Positions 61,551 through 64,000 of a DNA stretch of 64,000 nt are shown piece by piece; position 1 is the stretch's first letter; every line of letters begins with the position of its first letter. The translations under genes and the position numbers were made by a program. Below the pieces are notes generated by a model, which ran no database searches, was not told where the DNA came from, and was given only the letters and a program-made list of their open reading frames with translations. The DNA comes from Caecibacter massiliensis (lineage in GTDB: Bacteria; Bacillota; Negativicutes; Veillonellales; Megasphaeraceae): assembly GCA_900095875.1 (NCBI GenBank), contig LT608311.1:1550001-1614000 (forward strand), read 5' to 3'.

Positions 61551-63020
61551 GGAGAACCGGCTGCCCAGGCTGCACCAGCAGCTCCCGCTCCGGCGGCTCC
61601 GGCACCGACACCGGCAGCTCCAGCACAGACAGGCAAGAAACGCATTGTCGTCATCGGCGCAGGCCCTGGCGGATATGTTACGGCTATCAAGGCAGCCCAG
61701 CTGGGAGCAGATGTATCTATCGTAGAAAATGACAAAGTGGGCGGTACCTGCCTTAATGTCGGATGTATTCCGACAAAAGCATTGATTCACGCCAGCTCTT
61801 TGTATGAAGCAGTCATCAACGATGCTGAAAAAGTCGGTGTCAGCTTTACCGGTGTCAGTGTAGACTGGGGTAAAGCACAGCAGTTCAAAAAATCCATCGT
61901 CAATCGTCTGGTCGGTGGCGTCGAAGGACTGCTGAAGGCCAATGGCGTAAAGAAATACGTAGGAAAAGGCATTGTCAAAGATGCCCATACGGTACAGGTC
62001 GGTGGCCAGCTTATCCCCGCTGATGACATTATTCTGGCTGTAGGTTCTGAACCGGTTCATCTCCGTTTCCCTGGGGCCGATTTGCCGGGTGTCATTGACA
62101 GCACGGGTGCACTGGCTCTGGATAAGATTCCTGCTTCGCTGGTTATCATCGGCGGTGGCGTCATCGGCATCGAATTTGCATCCATGTTTGCTTCCGTAGG
62201 CACTAAATGCACTATCGTGGAAGCATTGCCCAATATCCTGCCGCCTATCGATAAAGAAATCGTTGGCATGGTACAGGCGGATCTGGAAAAACGGGGCATT
62301 ACGATTCTGACGAGTGCCAAAGTAGAATCCATCAGTCAGGCTGCGGGCGGACTGGAAGTACATATGGATTATAAAGGACAGAAACAGTCTGTACAGGGAG
62401 AAAAAGTCATCATGGCAGTAGGACGCAGAGCGATGACTGCCGGTATCGGCCTGGAAGAATTGGGCGTTGCCATGAATCGTGGCAAAATTGTAACGGATGA
62501 TCATTTTCAGACCAATATCCCAAGTATTTATGCAATCGGCGATTGCAATGGCAAACTGATGCTGGCTCATGCTGCATCGGCCCAGGGCGTGGCTGCTGTA
62601 GAATACATCCTCACAGGCAAAGGCGAATATCATGCAGAAACGGTTCCGTCCTGCATCTATCTCAACCCGGAAGTTGCCAGTGTAGGGATGAAAGAAGAAC
62701 AGCTGATAGAAAAAGGCATTGCCTATAAGGCAGGTAAATTCCCGCTTTCCGGCAATGGCAAGACTCTCATTGAAAATGGCGGCAAAGGCATCATCAAGAT
62801 CCTTGCCGATACGAAGTATGGACAGGTACTGGGCGTACACATGTATGGTCCGCGGGTTACCGATTTGATTGCAGCCTGCGCACTGGCTATCCGCCTGGAA
62901 GCTACTGTCGATGAATTGATTACCACCGTGTGGGCGCATCCGACAGTGGGCGAAGCCATTGGTGAAGCAGCTTTGGATGTATTCCAGAATCCAATTCACT
63001 GGCCACCCAAGAAAAAATAA
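61302..63020 (+). CDS. acoL: Dihydrolipoamide dehydrogenase (E3) with N-terminal lipoyl domain
   Basis: A 572-residue E3. The lipoyl domain (1-80, Lys43) and an Ala/Pro linker (85-110) precede a full flavoprotein. FAD motif GAGPGGY (119-125), redox disulfide Cys150/Cys155 in GGTCLNVGCIPTKA, NAD motif GGGVIGIEFA and the C-terminal WAHPTVGEA (active-site His/Glu) are all present. It re-oxidises lipoamide and makes NADH. An E3 with its own lipoyl arm is known from some acetoin dehydrogenase systems. ATG 61302 is nine bases past GGAGG. Confidence 0.93.
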   Translation: MATEITMPQLGLTMTEGTVSSWLKQEGDTVKKGDEIVEIETDKISNVVEAHEDGVLLKIVAQEGDTLHVKGVLGYIGQPGESVGEPAAQAAPAAPAPAAPAPTPAAPAQTGKKRIVVIGAGPGGYVTAIKAAQLGADVSIVENDKVGGTCLNVGCIPTKALIHASSLYEAVINDAEKVGVSFTGVSVDWGKAQQFKKSIVNRLVGGVEGLLKANGVKKYVGKGIVKDAHTVQVGGQLIPADDIILAVGSEPVHLRFPGADLPGVIDSTGALALDKIPASLVIIGGGVIGIEFASMFASVGTKCTIVEALPNILPPIDKEIVGMVQADLEKRGITILTSAKVESISQAAGGLEVHMDYKGQKQSVQGEKVIMAVGRRAMTAGIGLEELGVAMNRGKIVTDDHFQTNIPSIYAIGDCNGKLMLAHAASAQGVAAVEYILTGKGEYHAETVPSCIYLNPEVASVGMKEEQLIEKGIAYKAGKFPLSGNGKTLIENGGKGIIKILADTKYGQVLGVHMYGPRVTDLIAACALAIRLEATVDELITTVWAHPTVGEAIGEAALDVFQNPIHWPPKKK

Positions 63021-63028
63021 CATGGTAT

Positions 63029-63088
63029 CCTTTGTCTTTTGCAAAAGCGTCCTGCAGATATATACGGGGCGCTTTTGCTTCACAAAGG
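63029..63088 (+). other. Two-tier stem-loop before lipA
   Basis: An outer stem CCTTTGT/ACAAAGG encloses an inner stem GCAAAAGCG (63041-63049)/CGCTTTTGC (63070-63078) with a 20-base loop. It lies between E3 and lipA and could attenuate or protect the mRNA. No long T run follows. Confidence 0.5.
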
Positions 63089-63107
63089 CAGGTAAGGGGG
63101 AATCCGT

Positions 63108-63989
63108 ATGAATCCAATGATACAGAAAAAGCCTGTATGGCTGAAACAACATGTATGCAATGACGAAACGTATAATCAGGTACGGGAAATGGTCAAAGAT
63201 CTGCGTCTCCATACGGTCTGTGAAAGTGCAGATTGTCCGAATATCGGCGAATGCTTTGGGCATAAAACGGCAACCTTCCTGATTTTGGGAGGCACTTGTA
63301 CACGAGCCTGCCGGTACTGTGCCGTTCATAAAGGACAGCCGGAACCGTTGTCTCCTGATGAACCACGTCACCTGGCAATGGCGGCAGCCCAACTGAAACT
63401 GAAACATGTAGTTATTACATCGGTTACCCGTGATGATCTGCCTGATGGCGGCGCAGGCCAGTTCGCGGCCTGTATCCGTGAAGTGCGTAAATTCCTGCCA
63501 CAGGCAACGATTGAAATACTCATACCTGATTTTAAAGGACAACAATCGGCACTGGATACGGTATTACGCAGCCATCCGACTGTATTTAATCATAATATAG
63601 AAACGGTGGCCCGCCTGTTTCCGACGGTCCGTCCTATTGGCAGCTATGATTTGTCCCTCCAGGTCCTCCAGTACGCATCCCGGTATGCCGTGCGGCCCCT
63701 TCTCAAGAGCGGTATCATGGTCGGTTTGGGAGAAACAGAAGATGACCTGATCCAGACATTTACAGATTTGAAACAAGCGGGATGTGATATTGTCACGATT
63801 GGGCAGTATCTCCGGCCGTCTAAATTCCATCTGCCGGTAGCAGAATATGTGACTCCGGAAAAATTTGCGTATTATAAGACGCTGGCTGAAAAAATCGGGA
63901 TTTCCCACGTAGTCAGCGGTCCGCTGGTCCGTAGCTCATACCGCGCCGGTCTGGCTGTCGAAGAAATAGAGAAATCAAAAAAACTATAA
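63108..63989 (+). CDS. lipA: Lipoyl synthase
   Basis: A 293-residue radical SAM enzyme that inserts two sulfurs into octanoyl groups of E2-type domains. The auxiliary cluster Cys38/43/49 (CESADCPNIGEC), the SAM cluster Cys64/68/71 (CTRACRYC) and the C-terminal RSSYRAG, which ligates the auxiliary cluster, are all present. It should modify Lys43 of the E2 and E3 lipoyl domains encoded just upstream. No octanoyltransferase or lipoate ligase is seen before the window ends 11 bases later. ATG behind AAGGGGG. Confidence 0.94.
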   Translation: MNPMIQKKPVWLKQHVCNDETYNQVREMVKDLRLHTVCESADCPNIGECFGHKTATFLILGGTCTRACRYCAVHKGQPEPLSPDEPRHLAMAAAQLKLKHVVITSVTRDDLPDGGAGQFAACIREVRKFLPQATIEILIPDFKGQQSALDTVLRSHPTVFNHNIETVARLFPTVRPIGSYDLSLQVLQYASRYAVRPLLKSGIMVGLGETEDDLIQTFTDLKQAGCDIVTIGQYLRPSKFHLPVAEYVTPEKFAYYKTLAEKIGISHVVSGPLVRSSYRAGLAVEEIEKSKKL

Positions 63990-64000
63990 AAGCGGTGGCG

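Noticed and set aside
61155-63545. Open frame of 796 codons on the minus strand
   Set aside because: It lies antisense to E3 and lipA, whose catalytic motifs are all intact. The frame is open because favoured codons of the real genes avoid TTA/CTA/TCA; its product is Cys/Phe/Arg-rich without domains.
1-64000. CRISPR arrays, tRNA or rRNA genes, prophage
   Set aside because: I saw no regular spaced repeats, no cloverleaf or CCA-ended candidates, no rRNA stretches and no phage genes. A covariance scan would be needed to be certain for small RNAs.

Overview
The window is about 64 kb of an anaerobic, diderm member of the Firmicutes (class Negativicutes). A Megasphaera- or Veillonella-like host is my inference. 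Firmicute traits are RNase J, a YybS-GdpP-L9-Lon-DnaB block, a methionine T-box, a CIRCE element and many GGAGG ribosome binding sites. Diderm traits are an outer-membrane secretin with a PilP/GspC-like partner and an ArnT/PMT-like membrane glycosyltransferase. I found no rRNA, tRNA, CRISPR array, transposase or prophage gene.

Layout. 1-4.7 kb: a polar amino-acid ABC transporter and an M20 peptidase. 4.7-8.5 kb: an XRE regulator divergent from a MalY/PatB-type PLP enzyme and a CoA-transferase; the gap holds two palindromic boxes and three near-identical promoters. 8.5-12.3 kb: a Zn/Mn uptake locus (znuA divergent from znuC-znuB-Fur/Zur and a class-A-beta-lactamase-like hydrolase). 12.4-15.1 kb: ArsR, SixA, ThiD and a secreted unknown. 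15.2-23.7 kb: housekeeping block (RNase J, YybS, GdpP, L9, Lon-family protease, DnaB). 23.7-29.3 kb: QueG/GntR, an unknown membrane protein and a second amino-acid ABC system with two tandem binding proteins. 29.4-34.1 kb: Pgi, GalE, a PilP-like protein, a short secretin and CrcB. 34.2-37.3 kb (minus): T-box-metY-brnQ. 37.4-50.5 kb: nitrilase divergent from a CaiB-type CoA-transferase, ABC-F, pyridoxamine kinase, DUF488, CytX-like permease, Hsp20, GT39, a two-component system, DAHP synthase and a tandem-ACT protein.

51.2-64 kb is the most distinctive part. It is a catabolic locus built around an acetoin-dehydrogenase-type 2-oxo-acid dehydrogenase complex (E1 alpha, E1 beta, E2, E3) ending in lipoyl synthase. 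Two copies of a beta-hydroxyacid dehydrogenase and two ACS-family MFS transporters are interleaved with it, plus a metallo-beta-lactamase-fold protein. Between the two modules lies a Crp/Fnr regulator whose DNA-binding domain is out of frame after a one-base frameshift. The last about 234 residues of the two dehydrogenases differ at only five positions while their N-termini have diverged, which suggests gene conversion. The lipoyl domain of E2 is repeated almost unchanged at the N-terminus of E3. I read the locus as a route that imports a small organic acid, oxidises it and cleaves the product to acyl-CoA; the true substrate cannot be read from sequence.
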